Origin: an uncultured Bacteroidales bacterium
GTDB lineage: Bacteria; Bacteroidota; Bacteroidia; Bacteroidales; P3
Reading direction: 5' to 3'
Assembly: GCA_900318665.1 (NCBI GenBank)
Contig: ONLQ01000002.1
Span: 1 to 64,000, forward strand
DNA length: 64,000 bases
Shown: one piece after another, positions 35,441 through 45,200 of the stretch
Layout of the letters: each line of letters starts with the position of its first letter
How positions within the stretch are numbered: position 1 is the first letter of the stretch
Program-made: the position numbers and the translations under genes
Notes under the pieces: model-generated
Seen by the model: the letters and a program-made list of their open reading frames with translations, nothing else
What the model was told of the DNA's origin: nothing
Database searches by the model: none

Positions 35441-35803
35441 ATGAAGATAATCAAGGTTAACCATTTGCCTCGCAATGTCTTTGCTATAGACATCTACAAT
35501 ATGTTTTTCGTGTCGAAGAAGGATTGGAACCGATGCGAGATACAGAATCCGGAGTATCTGACGCAAACCATCAGGCACGAGTCTATCCACACTGCCCAGA
35601 TGAAGGACTTTTGCAGGTTTATTCAGATAGGTGGCACCATCTTCTATCTGGTCTATTTTGTGGAGTGGGTGATAAAGCTGTTCCAGAACCGATTTAATGG
35701 TCATCGAGCCTACAGAGCCATATCCTTCGAGCGAGAAGCCTATGACAACGACTATAATGTCAATTACCTCGCAACAAGAAAAAGATTTGCGCAATGGAGA
35801 TAG
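35441..35803 (+). CDS. Small HExxH-motif membrane protein
   Basis: This 120-residue protein carries RHESIHTAQ (HExxH, residues about 46-50). A hydrophobic helix follows (GTIFYLVYFVEWVIKLF), then AISFEREAYDNDYN, which could provide a third Glu ligand. Similar short Bacteroidota proteins keep the same three elements (HExIH, a membrane helix, FEREAY), so a minimal membrane zinc metalloprotease or a degenerate relative of M56/BlaR1-type peptidases is plausible; this is inference. It is convergent with the ATPase gene and shares its terminator. A longer open frame on the minus strand (35225-35842) is rejected. Confidence 0.65.
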   Translation: MKIIKVNHLPRNVFAIDIYNMFFVSKKDWNRCEIQNPEYLTQTIRHESIHTAQMKDFCRFIQIGGTIFYLVYFVEWVIKLFQNRFNGHRAYRAISFEREAYDNDYNVNYLATRKRFAQWR

Positions 35804-35856
35804 CATAAAGCCGTTTCCACACTCGGCATGAAACGACAGCACCTCAACAGAGTAAG

Positions 35857-35884
35857 AAGAACTCGCCTTTCAGGGCGAGTTCTT
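35857..35884. terminator. Shared terminator between convergent genes
   Basis: A perfect 11-bp stem (35857-35867 with 35874-35884) has a 6-nt loop and lies between the stops of the plus gene at 35803 and the minus gene at 35909. T-rich sequence follows on the plus side (CTTATTAT) and on the minus side (CTTACTC), so it may act both ways. Confidence 0.7.
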
Positions 35885-35908
35885 TCTTATTATCGATATC
35901 GCACCATT

Positions 35909-37237
35909 CTACAGAAACGGGGTAAAATACATAGGTGCAAGTATTGTCTCCCCGTCTTTTCGCAAGTCTTTTGTATATAATAGATAGCGATTCTTAATAC
36001 GAGAAGGGTATTTCTTACAAAATGCATCTAACGAGGCATGGGTCTTATAGCCCGAAGATTTCACCTCTATTGGACACACTTTGTTGCCACGAGACAAAAG
36101 AAAATCTATTTCGTAGTTGTGTTTATCGTCTTTTGGGAAGGTATAATAATATAATTCATTCCCTGCGGCAGTCAGCATTTGTGCTACCAGATTCTCATAC
36201 AGATAGCCAAGGTTGGCCTCCAGTTTATCGGTCAGCAGTTTGTCATATATTACATTGTCAGTATATTGTTTGTCCCAAAAGGCGAGTGTGACGAACAATC
36301 CGGTGTCGGCGACAAACATTTTATAGCGAGACATATCTCTGTTCAGCGACATGCCGACATTGGGGTCGGTGCAATGATAACAAAACAAAGTGGTCTTACT
36401 TTGTTCTAAACTCTGCAACAACTCCACCATTTTCGTTTCAGACTGCTGCCCAATAACAGTATATGGCTGATAGCGTGAGGTGTTGAGACTCAGTTGTGAT
36501 GGAATGTTCAAGAACAATCGTTCGGCATTACCTGTAGTATCTAATTTCTGGAAATCTTCTAAGTATAACATTATAATTCCCCGCTTTGTCTTATCCACAA
36601 TACTTAGGTTGTTGGTCTCCAAATAAGTATCTACCGCCTGTGGCATACCCCCGACGAGCATATACAACCGTAATTCTCGCATTTTTGTACGAGCAATATT
36701 ATCGCCTAGTGAGATAAGATTTTCAAACTGTTGTTTAAACAAGGGTATAGTGCTCTCGTCGCCCATTGCCCATCGGAATTCTTCAAAATCCATTGGATAC
36801 ATTGTTATCCTGTCTTCTTCGCTCGGGATAGTGATATTTTGTGTGTTTTTGCGAATGCTGATGAGCGAGCCCGTTTCAATATAATCGTAGCGTCCGTCTT
36901 GTACCAGGTATTTTATGGCCTGCCGTGCCAATGGGCATTTCTGTACTTCGTCAAAGATAATAACAGACTTACGTTTATGCAGCGTTACATGATATATTTG
37001 TTGTAGTTTAAGGAATATGATATTCAGGTCATTGAGATTGTTCCACAAATCCAATGTCTCCTGGTCGGCCTTGTTGAAGTCGATTAGGATATATGATTCA
37101 TATTCCTGCCGTGCGAACATCTCAACGATTGTTGATTTTCCAACACGTCGTGCACCTTCTACTAAAATCGCAGTACGGCCTTTTACATTCTCTTTCCAGT
37201 CTAATAGTTGCTGATAAATTTTTCGTTTGAAAACCAT
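35909..37237 (-). CDS. AAA-type ATPase with C-terminal DUF4143 domain
   Basis: This 442-residue protein has Walker A GARRVGKST (about 29-37), Walker B SVIIFDEVQ (about 93-101) and a sensor region TGSLISIRK. The C-terminal DUF4143 domain ends in a PD-(D/E)xK-like signature (YEIDFLLSRGNKVCPIEVKSS). Such proteins are abundant, variable accessory ATPases in Bacteroidales; their role is not established, and toxin, defence or regulatory roles have been suggested. It stands alone with its own promoter and terminator. Tandem repeats overlap its promoter, which suggests dedicated regulation. Confidence 0.88.
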   Translation of the reverse strand: MVFKRKIYQQLLDWKENVKGRTAILVEGARRVGKSTIVEMFARQEYESYILIDFNKADQETLDLWNNLNDLNIIFLKLQQIYHVTLHKRKSVIIFDEVQKCPLARQAIKYLVQDGRYDYIETGSLISIRKNTQNITIPSEEDRITMYPMDFEEFRWAMGDESTIPLFKQQFENLISLGDNIARTKMRELRLYMLVGGMPQAVDTYLETNNLSIVDKTKRGIIMLYLEDFQKLDTTGNAERLFLNIPSQLSLNTSRYQPYTVIGQQSETKMVELLQSLEQSKTTLFCYHCTDPNVGMSLNRDMSRYKMFVADTGLFVTLAFWDKQYTDNVIYDKLLTDKLEANLGYLYENLVAQMLTAAGNELYYYTFPKDDKHNYEIDFLLSRGNKVCPIEVKSSGYKTHASLDAFCKKYPSRIKNRYLLYTKDLRKDGETILAPMYFTPFL

Positions 37238-37277
37238 GTCCGTAATTTTTATTCTGTAATGTCTTTATTTTGAGTTG

Positions 37278-37308
37278 CAAAGATACGACATTATTTGCTG
37301 ACCCCAAA
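37278..37308 (-). promoter_or_regulatory. Promoter of the AAA/DUF4143 gene
   Basis: On the minus strand TTTG (37308-37305) and TATCTTTG (37285-37278) are separated by 19 bp, a near-ideal Bacteroidota promoter. The -33 element lies inside the first of three 33-bp tandem repeats. Confidence 0.75.
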
Positions 37309-37380
37309 ATTTATTTTATGAAAAACCATGCTGACCCCAAAATTTATTTCTTAAAAAACCATGCTGACCCCGAAATTTGT
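37297..37380. repeat. 33-bp tandem repeat, about 2.5 copies, at the ATPase promoter
   Basis: Units start at 37297, 37330 and 37363, exactly 33 bp apart. Each opens GCTGACCCC[A/G]AAATTT. The third unit diverges after the first 15 bases. Each full unit carries the TTTTGGGGTCAGC sequence on the minus strand that supplies the -33 element in unit 1. They could be operator sites for a repressor. Confidence 0.8.
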
Positions 37381-37552
37381 GGGTTGGCGAGAGAATGGTA
37401 TTTCTTGATATTTTTAGGTCAGGTGAGAGGGCAAAAGTAAACTACATTTGAGAGTGGCTATCTCCGAGAGCCGTTATACGAGTTATCTCCAACCCCACAC
37501 TCTCGTGTGAGGTTACTGAGAGTTGCTCCCTTCGGGAGCATGTTATGTAAAC

Positions 37553-37686
37553 TAATTTTGCACATCAACTTATGTCCTTTCGGGCTGACTATTTTGCAGT
37601 AGTACTTTGTCCCAGTCGGTGGGGAATGGGTTGTGATGTTGCGCTCCTCGCTTTATAACACCATTTTGGACCGTGGTGTTTTTATT
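37553..37686 (+). ncRNA. Weak small-RNA candidate in the 37.2-38.2 kb gap
   Basis: A TAATTTTG box (37553-37560) is followed about 100 bp later by AACACCA (37657-37663) pairing with TGGTGTT (37674-37680) and TTTATT, like a terminator. Between them GCTGACT (37584-37590) can pair with AGTCGGT (37614-37620). A transcript of about 120 nt is possible. Upstream, GCTCCC-TTC-GGGAGC near 37524 resembles the hairpins of the intergenic repeat family. The rest of 37238-38240 has no convincing gene. Confidence 0.25.
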
Positions 37687-38143
37687 CAAAATGCTATATT
37701 GCACATGCAAATTATTCCAATGCTTATCGGCCGTCGCAATGCCTAATGTGTTGTTTCTTTTGTTGATATATGGGGTGGTGCTGGTGTGGTTTGCTTTTTT
37801 GCTGAAAAAAAAATATCTTTGTACATTTTTAATTGTGTGCTATTCGATTAAGTATCCATTCATAATTAGTCTACATATAATAGACCGTAAATAACCTGCG
37901 TAGCCCATGGCCTTGAAGAAAAAAACGTTAAGAAACATGAGCAATTCCAGTGGAATCGCGAGAAAGAAAGGCGTAAAAAAGTCCGTATGTCTGAGCGGGT
38001 CGAAGAACCAAGCCCAGTATTACGATAAAAGTCTTGGAAGAGAGACAAAAGTTTCGAACTCGGTACAAAGTGCGAGTTTGCGGACTTTAGCCTATCGCAG
38101 TCATTTTTTAGTTTTTTCTTCACAGCCTTGAATTTTTCTTTTG

Positions 38144-38181
38144 GTTCGTTTTCTTTTGTTTCAAGACAAAAGAAAATGAAC
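38144..38181. other. Long A/T-rich hairpin upstream of the sensor phosphatase
   Basis: A 16-bp stem (38144-38159 with 38166-38181, one G-U pair) with a 6-nt loop lies 30 bp before the -7 box at 38211. It may end a transcript from upstream. Short open frames through it on both strands are lysine-rich and look non-coding. Confidence 0.5.
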
Positions 38182-38210
38182 ATAATGAATATAAAACATA
38201 AAATGTAGCT

Positions 38211-38218
38211 TATTTTTG
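38211..38218 (+). promoter_or_regulatory. -7 promoter box for the sensor/NRPS operon
   Basis: TATTTTTG fits TAnnTTTG and lies 22 bp before the ATG at 38241. It is the only candidate promoter I see ahead of the six-gene locus. No clear -33 TTTG is present. Confidence 0.55.
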
Positions 38219-38240
38219 ACCATTTACTTAATTAAAGGCC

Positions 38241-40466
38241 ATGATGAAATTAAGGAAACTCTTACAATTGCTGAAGCACAGGAGAGGCTTGCTCGTCATT
38301 ATCACGGCCGGATTGGTGCTGGAACTGATATCTGCTACGCAGTACTACTACTCGCACTATCTGATGAGTGTGGAGTTGGAAAAGAGGGTGGAGAGTGAGT
38401 TAACCATCAAGGCAATTCGTACAAAGAGCACGCTTAGTGATGTAGAGGATATCATAGCAAGCCATATAGAATATATCCAAAACGATTTAACGCGGTCGGA
38501 TTCTATTTTAGGAGATGTTCGTCGGGTTGTGATGAACAGCCGTCACATACAAGGTTTTTTTATATGTCTTGTTCCCAACTATTATCCCGACAAGAGTCGC
38601 TTGTTGGAGATTTATGCGAAAAAAATTGATGGAGAGGCTGTTGTTGGACAGTTTTCAGAAGCGGAGCGAGACTATACGCAGGTCGATTTCTTTACGGAGC
38701 CGATGTCCAGAGATGAGTCAGTGTGGGTTGACCCGTATATTGACGCATGGGAAAAGAATTATGTGATATCGTATTCCAGGCCTCTTCACGACAAGAAGGA
38801 CTCCTTGGTCGGTGTTGTTGGGGCTGATTTGTCGTTGTCCTGGCTTGGCGATACTCTCAATTATAAGCACCTTTATGCCTCGTCGTTCTTCATATTGCTT
38901 ACCGAAGGCGGTTTTCCGATGGTTACGCCCCCAGAAAAGATTGCCAGCAAGGAGATTTCGGCCACGGTTGTCAATCTCATAAACGATAGTACCGTGGTTC
39001 GCAAAAAGAGCCGCAGCGGTCGCAGCACAATAATTGAGTGCTCTCTCAACGGAAGGAAAGCCACGATTTTCTATGCAAATATGAAGGGTCATCCTCGGTG
39101 GCAACTTGTAGAGGTGAATTATGATGATGAGGTGTATGGCCCGCTATGGAAGATGCGTTTCCACATCGTGCTGCTGATGCTGCTTGCTTTCGGCATATTG
39201 CTGTATATGATTGTCCGTTTCATCCGCAGCGAGGAGATACTACAAAAGAAGAAAAACGAGCAGCAGCGCATAAATGATGAACTAAAGATAGCAAACGGAA
39301 TACAGCAGACGTTGCTGCCTGCCAAAGAACCGTCGCTGACGGGCGTGGACGATGTGCAGGTGGAGGGCAGGCTGATTCCGGCCAAGGCTGTTGGCGGCGA
39401 CCTCTACAACGCATTTGTGCGCGACGAAAAACTATTCTTCTGCATAGGCGACGTTAGCGGCAAGGGCGTGCCGGCGGCTCTTATCATGGCCATTATGCAG
39501 TCGCTGTTTAGAAATGTCGCGTCGCATGAGAGCAATCCAGCGCACATAATGAACCAACTCAACGAGGTGGCTTGTCGCAACAACGAGTCGAATTTCTTTG
39601 TCACGATGTTCGTCGGCGTGCTTGATTTGCCTACGGGCCATCTGCGTTTCTGCAATGCAGGGCACGAGATTCCTATTATTGTCAGCAAGCGCAAAGGCGA
39701 GGGTGGCAAGACGGCAACGGAGTTGTCCTTGATGGACATGAAGCCCAACCTGCCCATCGGTCTTTTTGACGATTTCCATTATGAGATGCAGGAGATGGAT
39801 ATGGAGAAAGAGATGGTGCTGTTTCTCTATACCGACGGACTGACTGAGGCCCGCGATGCACAGAACAAACTCTTCGGCCGCGAACGTGCCGTAAAACTAA
39901 TAAGCGAATGTAACACCACCAATCCCAAGCAGATGGTGGAATATGTTATTGAGCAGGTGTCTCTGTTCTCGCAAGGCACAGAGCAGAGCGACGACCTAAC
40001 GATGCTTGCCTTATGCTATACCCCCTCCGATGAGAAAAACATATTGAATGAGGAACTCATACTCCACAACGACGTGAAAGAGGTGTCGTTGCTCAATGAC
40101 TTTATGAAGCATAAGTGCGAACAGTTGTCGATAGACAAACATCTTATCCTCAATCTTCGTCTCGCTGTGGAGGAGGCGGTGGTGAACGTAATAGAATATG
40201 CCTATCCTGCAGGCACTTCGGGCGTCATCAATGTGAGGCTGAAATCCGATGGCCATAGGCTTAAAATAATCATTACGGACTCCGGCACTCCGTTCAATCC
40301 CACAGAGGTGGCACTGGCCGATACCACCCTTTCGGCAGAAGAGAGACCCGTAGGCGGACTGGGAATACTGCTGGTGCGCGAGTTGATGGACTCTATCAAC
40401 TATGAGCGTATCAACAATAAGAATGTGCTGACATTGAGCAAAGAATATACCGTTGCCAACAACTAA
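38241..40466 (+). CDS. Membrane sensor fused to SpoIIE-type PP2C phosphatase and RsbW-like kinase
   Basis: This 741-residue partner-switching regulator has a membrane helix at about 18-40, then a dCache-like extracellular sensor to about 300 (WVDPYIDAWEKNYVISYSRPL region). A second helix (IVLLMLLAFGILLYMIVRFI) leads into a coiled coil. A PP2C/SpoIIE domain at about 365-590 keeps metal-binding GGD (385-387), GDVSGKG (Asp 404) and DGLTEA (Asp 532). A C-terminal GHKL ATPase domain (about 610-735) has an N-box around EEAVVNVIEYA, DSGTPFNP and GGLGILLVRELMD. In Bacillus, RsbU/RsbP phosphatases and RsbW kinases are separate proteins; here one chain could both dephosphorylate and phosphorylate the STAS protein encoded 42 bp downstream. 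It heads the NRPS locus. The signal is unknown. Confidence 0.9.
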   Translation: MMKLRKLLQLLKHRRGLLVIITAGLVLELISATQYYYSHYLMSVELEKRVESELTIKAIRTKSTLSDVEDIIASHIEYIQNDLTRSDSILGDVRRVVMNSRHIQGFFICLVPNYYPDKSRLLEIYAKKIDGEAVVGQFSEAERDYTQVDFFTEPMSRDESVWVDPYIDAWEKNYVISYSRPLHDKKDSLVGVVGADLSLSWLGDTLNYKHLYASSFFILLTEGGFPMVTPPEKIASKEISATVVNLINDSTVVRKKSRSGRSTIIECSLNGRKATIFYANMKGHPRWQLVEVNYDDEVYGPLWKMRFHIVLLMLLAFGILLYMIVRFIRSEEILQKKKNEQQRINDELKIANGIQQTLLPAKEPSLTGVDDVQVEGRLIPAKAVGGDLYNAFVRDEKLFFCIGDVSGKGVPAALIMAIMQSLFRNVASHESNPAHIMNQLNEVACRNNESNFFVTMFVGVLDLPTGHLRFCNAGHEIPIIVSKRKGEGGKTATELSLMDMKPNLPIGLFDDFHYEMQEMDMEKEMVLFLYTDGLTEARDAQNKLFGRERAVKLISECNTTNPKQMVEYVIEQVSLFSQGTEQSDDLTMLALCYTPSDEKNILNEELILHNDVKEVSLLNDFMKHKCEQLSIDKHLILNLRLAVEEAVVNVIEYAYPAGTSGVINVRLKSDGHRLKIIITDSGTPFNPTEVALADTTLSAEERPVGGLGILLVRELMDSINYERINNKNVLTLSKEYTVANN

Positions 40467-40508
40467 CAAGAAATAAACCATTTAGAAACATACAAAAACA
40501 AAATAACA

Positions 40509-40814
40509 ATGAAAACAACCCTTCAAAAACTCGACGACAAATACTTGGTAACTTTAGATGGCGAACTTGACACTGCCTCTGCTGCCGAAGTGGGCGAGAC
40601 CCTCCAACCTCTCTACAACACCAATGGTCTTGATGTCGTTATCGACTGCACCAAACTGGAATATATAGCCTCCAGCGGGTTGCGTATTCTGATAAGCATA
40701 CTCAAAGGCGCCAAGGCTGGCGGTAGCAAGGTCACTATCAAGAATATGAACGAGGACATACAGAGTGTTTTCAAACTCACAGGCTTCATCAATATCTTTG
40801 AATTTGAAAATTAA
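40509..40814 (+). CDS. STAS-domain anti-sigma-factor antagonist (SpoIIAA/RsbV-like)
   Basis: This 101-residue single STAS domain (LVTLDGELDTASAAEVGETL, LDVVIDCTKLEYIASSGLRIL) has the phospho-acceptor Ser at 55 or 56 in the ASSGLR motif. In partner switching, the unphosphorylated form binds a kinase or other client. It sits directly after its presumed kinase/phosphatase. No sigma factor is nearby, so the output partner is unknown; the fused kinase itself is the most obvious binding target. Confidence 0.93.
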   Translation: MKTTLQKLDDKYLVTLDGELDTASAAEVGETLQPLYNTNGLDVVIDCTKLEYIASSGLRILISILKGAKAGGSKVTIKNMNEDIQSVFKLTGFINIFEFEN

Positions 40815-40877
40815 AATAGGTTTCAGCAAAAAGACCTAAAGAATGGTCATTTGTCTGAAAATCCGACTGATTGAAAT

Positions 40878-42206
40878 ATGAAGTTTTCAAATCTGTTTTT
40901 CTTATGTTCGTTGCTGGCTGCGAGTGTTGCCACAGTGCAGGCTCAGCAGGAAGAGGCCGATAATAGGTTTGACATCAATCTGCATATGCTGAGCCACGGC
41001 GAGATGCGCTATGGTGGTTTGGGCGACCAATTCACCGAGAGCACCCCCGAAACCGACCACGCCTATTTCTTGATGGGACGCTCGCGACTTACGATGAACT
41101 ACCGTCGCTCGGGACTTGAGGCCAAAGTCACGGCCCAGCATTCGGGAATATGGGGTCAGCAGGGACAAGGTAGTTTCAACCTCTACGAGGCATGGGTTAA
41201 GATGACGGCTAAATGCGGCCTGTTCGCACAGGTGGGCCGTCAGGCGTTGTCCTACGACGATGAGCGTATCATTGGCCCTGACGACTGGGCTATGGCATCG
41301 ATGTCGCACGATGTCTTTCGTGGAGGCTATGAGGGACATGGTCACAGGGCCCATGTCATTTTGGGTTTCAACCAGAATGCCGAGAACACCTATGGCGGGA
41401 CCTACTATGCCAATGGTTCTCAGCCCTATAAAACCATGATGACGCTATGGTATCACTATGATGTGCCTATCTTTCCTCTTGGCGCTTCGCTGCTGTTCAT
41501 GAACATCGGTATGCAGGCCGGCGAAGAGGGCGGCACAGGTATGAATGCTCCAGAAAACAGATATCAGCAGTTGTATGGCGGGTACCTCTCGTTCAATCCT
41601 AATCGTTTTTCGCTCGAGGGGTCGTACTATTGCCAGAAGGGGCACGACGAGCACAATGCCGTTCTCAACGCATGGATGGCAAGCGTAAAACTTCAGTTTG
41701 AAGCCACACATTGGGCCAAAGCCGTGGCAGGTTTCGACTACCTGAGTGGCGACGACTATTTTGCCGTGCCGAAGCCAGGCATGATTGGCACCACCTACCA
41801 TGCACAACTCAAAGGCTTCTCGCCCGTCTATGGTTCGCGTCATAAGTTTTACGGCATGATGGATTTCTTCTATGTGCAGACCTATGTCAATGGTTTTTCG
41901 CCAGGATTGCAAAATCTATATGCCGGAGGAGAGTTTGCGCCGACGGAGAAGTTTAATATCTCGGCCATGTATCATTATCTGGCTATGGCCACCCACCTAA
42001 AAGGAATGGATATGACCCTTGGCAATGCTCTCGAGATAGAGGCGTCATACCAGATAATGAAGGATGTGAAACTCGTTATCGGATTTTCCTATATGGATGG
42101 AACCGAGACAATGGAAAAACTGAAACGTGCCGCCGACAAAGATGCTCTAAAATGGGCATGGTTCTCGCTGGTGGTCAATCCCCGTGTGTTCTCTACAAAA
42201 TGGTAA
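40878..42206 (+). CDS. Outer-membrane porin-like barrel (alginate-export-like)
   Basis: This 442-residue protein has a signal peptide (FLCSLLAASVATVQAQ) followed by repeated amphipathic strands. Motifs such as RSRLTMNYRRSGLEAKVTAQHS, FNLYEAWVKM and VGRQALSYDDERIIGPDDWAM (the last split here as VGRQALSYDDERI and IGPDDWAM) resemble the alginate-export porin family (AlgE-like), where the strands form a closed barrel. No Cys or TonB box is present. It lies between the STAS gene and the NRPS, 16 bp before the NRPS start, so it is a candidate outer-membrane exit or entry pore for the product or a substrate. This link is inferred from position only. Confidence 0.75.
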   Translation: MKFSNLFFLCSLLAASVATVQAQQEEADNRFDINLHMLSHGEMRYGGLGDQFTESTPETDHAYFLMGRSRLTMNYRRSGLEAKVTAQHSGIWGQQGQGSFNLYEAWVKMTAKCGLFAQVGRQALSYDDERIIGPDDWAMASMSHDVFRGGYEGHGHRAHVILGFNQNAENTYGGTYYANGSQPYKTMMTLWYHYDVPIFPLGASLLFMNIGMQAGEEGGTGMNAPENRYQQLYGGYLSFNPNRFSLEGSYYCQKGHDEHNAVLNAWMASVKLQFEATHWAKAVAGFDYLSGDDYFAVPKPGMIGTTYHAQLKGFSPVYGSRHKFYGMMDFFYVQTYVNGFSPGLQNLYAGGEFAPTEKFNISAMYHYLAMATHLKGMDMTLGNALEIEASYQIMKDVKLVIGFSYMDGTETMEKLKRAADKDALKWAWFSLVVNPRVFSTKW

Positions 42207-42222
42207 ACAATAAAAATAAGAT

Positions 42223-45200
42223 ATGAAAACATCTGCCCCTTTATCCAAAGTACAATTCGGCCTCTATGTTGAGTGTATGGCTCACCAAGGCGAGGCTTGT
42301 TATAATATCCCGTATCTTTACACGTTTGATGGCAGTCTTGACGAAAATCGACTGAAGGCCGCCGTTGAGGCTGCGGTGGCAGCACATCCCACGTTGTTCA
42401 CACGCATTGAACTGAACAGCAACGACGACCCCGTGCAGACTATCGATGACGAAGAATCGTTCTCGCTAACGGTGGAGAAAACAAACGACATCGAGGCAGA
42501 AAAGGCTGCGTTTATACAACCTTTCGACCTTCATAAGGACCGTCTGTTCCGTATTCGTCTGTTGCGTGATAGCGAGCATTACTACTTGCTGCAAGACATT
42601 CACCACATCATTAGCGACGGCACGTCGCGACAGGTGCTGCTTGCCGATATCGAAAAGGCATACGATGGGGGAGTGTTGGAAAAAGAGGAAATGACCCTGG
42701 CCGATGTTGCAACGGCAGAGGCAGAACAGCGTAAAAGTCCTGCTTTTGAGGCTGACAAGCAATGGTATGCCCAGAATTTTGACTGTAGCGACACCTATTC
42801 GCCATTGCTCACCGACTTGGAAGACGACGAGCCCAAAGAGGGTATGCTGTCGAGGACTATGAGTATCGACCCAGCGAGAGTGGATGCCTTCTGCAAGGAA
42901 AACGCTATTTTCAAGAGCACCTTTTTCACTGCGGCGTATGGCTTTCTGCTGGCAAAATACAACAACGAGCAGGAGGCATTGTTTAGCACCATCCACAACG
43001 GACGGGCAGACAAACGGCTTGCTCATTCGGTTGCTATGCTGGTGCGCTCGCTGCCCGTATATGCCAAGTTTGACAATGATACGACGGTGGTCGATTTCTT
43101 GAAGGACGGACAAGCCCAGATGAGCGGCTGTCGCGAGCATGAGGCCTATGCCTTCAGTGAGGCAGTTACCGACCTCGGCCTGCAGGTGGCCTCTAATTTT
43201 GCCTGGCATGGCGCCTTGTTTGCCAAAGAAGAATTTTGCAAGAAACCGCTGCGCCAACAGCGCCTGAACAACAATACCCGCGAATGTCCCATTTATGTCA
43301 AGGCATACAGCAAGGCCGGCCGTCTGGTTGTAGAGGCAGAATATGGTGCTAACGAGTATAGCGAGGCAATGGTACAGTATTTTCTGGAGAGTTACGAATC
43401 TGTGGTTGATGGTTTCCTGACGAAAGAATATTTGCGCGAGATAGCCTTGTCAACAGAAGAACAGGTCGCATTGCTTGACGGTTTCAACCAGCGTTTTGTC
43501 GATTTTGACAACACGCAGACCATTGTATCGGTCTTTCGCCGCCAAGTATCGCTGTATCCCGATAAACCCGCCGTCGTCTTTAAGAATAAGACATACACCT
43601 ACGCCGAAATGGACGACCTGAGCGACCGCATTGCCGCCTATGTCGCCTCTAAGTCATTGGGACGCGAAGATGTTGTCTCTATCTTGATTCCTCGCTGTGA
43701 GTGGATGGCTATTGCCGCAATGGGTGTTATGAAGGCTGGCTGCGCCTATCAGCCGCTGGACCCGACTTATCCTGCCGAGCGTTTGAATTTCATGATGAAG
43801 GACGCAGGGGTTAGATTTCTTATTGCCGATGCCGAACTGCTGTCTATAGTTGATGAATACAAGGGCGAGGTGCTGCTGACAAAAGACATACAGCAACTGC
43901 CCAAAGCCACCGAACTGCCAGAAGGTCCCAAGACCGACAACCTCTTCATTCTGCTCTATACCAGCGGTACTACCGGAGTGCCCAAGGGAGTGATGCTGGA
44001 GCAGCGCAATCTTGTAGCATTCTGTGCTATGCAATGCAAGGTTTCTAATACAGATGCCGATACCCGTTGGGGAGCCTATGCCAGTTTCGGTTTCGATGCC
44101 TGCACAATGGAGTTGTGGGCCACTTTGTATGGCGGTGGCACCGTCTATATCATCCCCGAGGAATTGCGCCTCGACCTAATCGCTCTTAACGAATATTTCG
44201 AGCAGAACGGTATCACCCACACGTTCATGACCACACAGGTGGCTCGTCAGTTTGTCAATGATATCGACAATCATACGATAAAGTATTTCATGACTGGCGG
44301 CGAGAAATTGGCTGGCGTCAATATTCCGCATTATCTGCTGGTCAACGGCTATGGTCCTTCGGAAACTATTTGTTTCATTACTTATTATCCTGTCACTAAG
44401 AAAGAGAAGAACATCCCCATTGGCAAGGTGGTAGAAAACACTCGGATTTATGTTGTGGATCCGCAGGGCTATCGTTTGCCAGTCGGTGCGGCAGGCGAGT
44501 TGTGGATTGCCGGACCACAGGTGAGCCGTGGCTATCTCAACCGTCCAGAAAAAACAGCGGAGGCTTATATCGCAAATCCGTTTACGACAGATGAGGGCTA
44601 CACCCGCATCTATCGTAGTGGCGATATTGTGCGCTATCTGCCCGACGGCAACCTTCAGTTTGTGGGCCGTCGCGACGGACAGGTGAAGATTCGTGGTTTC
44701 CGCATCGAACTCAAAGAGGTGGAGACGGTTATCCGCGAGTTCCCCGGCATCAAGGATGCGACGGTGCAGGCCTTTGACGAAGAGGGTGGCTCTGGAAAAT
44801 ATGTTGCTGCCTATATCGTTAGCGACCAGCAGATTGACATCGAGGCGCTCAATAATTTCATTCTCGAACAGAAACCGCCTTACATGGTGCCTGCCGTAAC
44901 GATGCAGATTGACGCCATACCTTTGAATCAAAACCAGAAGGTCAACAAGCGTGCCCTGCCCAAGCCCGAAAGGAAACCTGTGGAGGCAGAGGCTGCAAAT
45001 GTTCCGATGAACGTGCTTGAAACCGAACTGCATGAGTTGATAGCAGAGGTGGTTGGCAACAAGGATTTCGGAGTAACGACCAATCTTGCTTACGCCGGAC
45101 TGACATCTATTTCGTCTATAAAACTGGCGGTGCAGGTCAGCAAACGCTACGACGTGTCGCTTGATTCCAAGATGCTTGTCAAAACGGGAACGCTGCAGAG

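Noticed and set aside
35225..35842. Minus-strand frame of 205 codons opposite the HExxH gene
   Set aside because: It spans the intergenic gap and the terminator and has no family match. The plus-strand product carries a conserved HExxH/FEREAY pattern.
37297..37380. Start of a CRISPR array
   Set aside because: The units are contiguous 33-bp direct repeats with no unique spacers and no cas genes.
37866..38183. Short frames on both strands in the gap before the sensor gene
   Set aside because: They are Lys/Ser-rich, pass through a 16-bp hairpin, and lack ribosome-binding or promoter context. I treat the stretch as non-coding.
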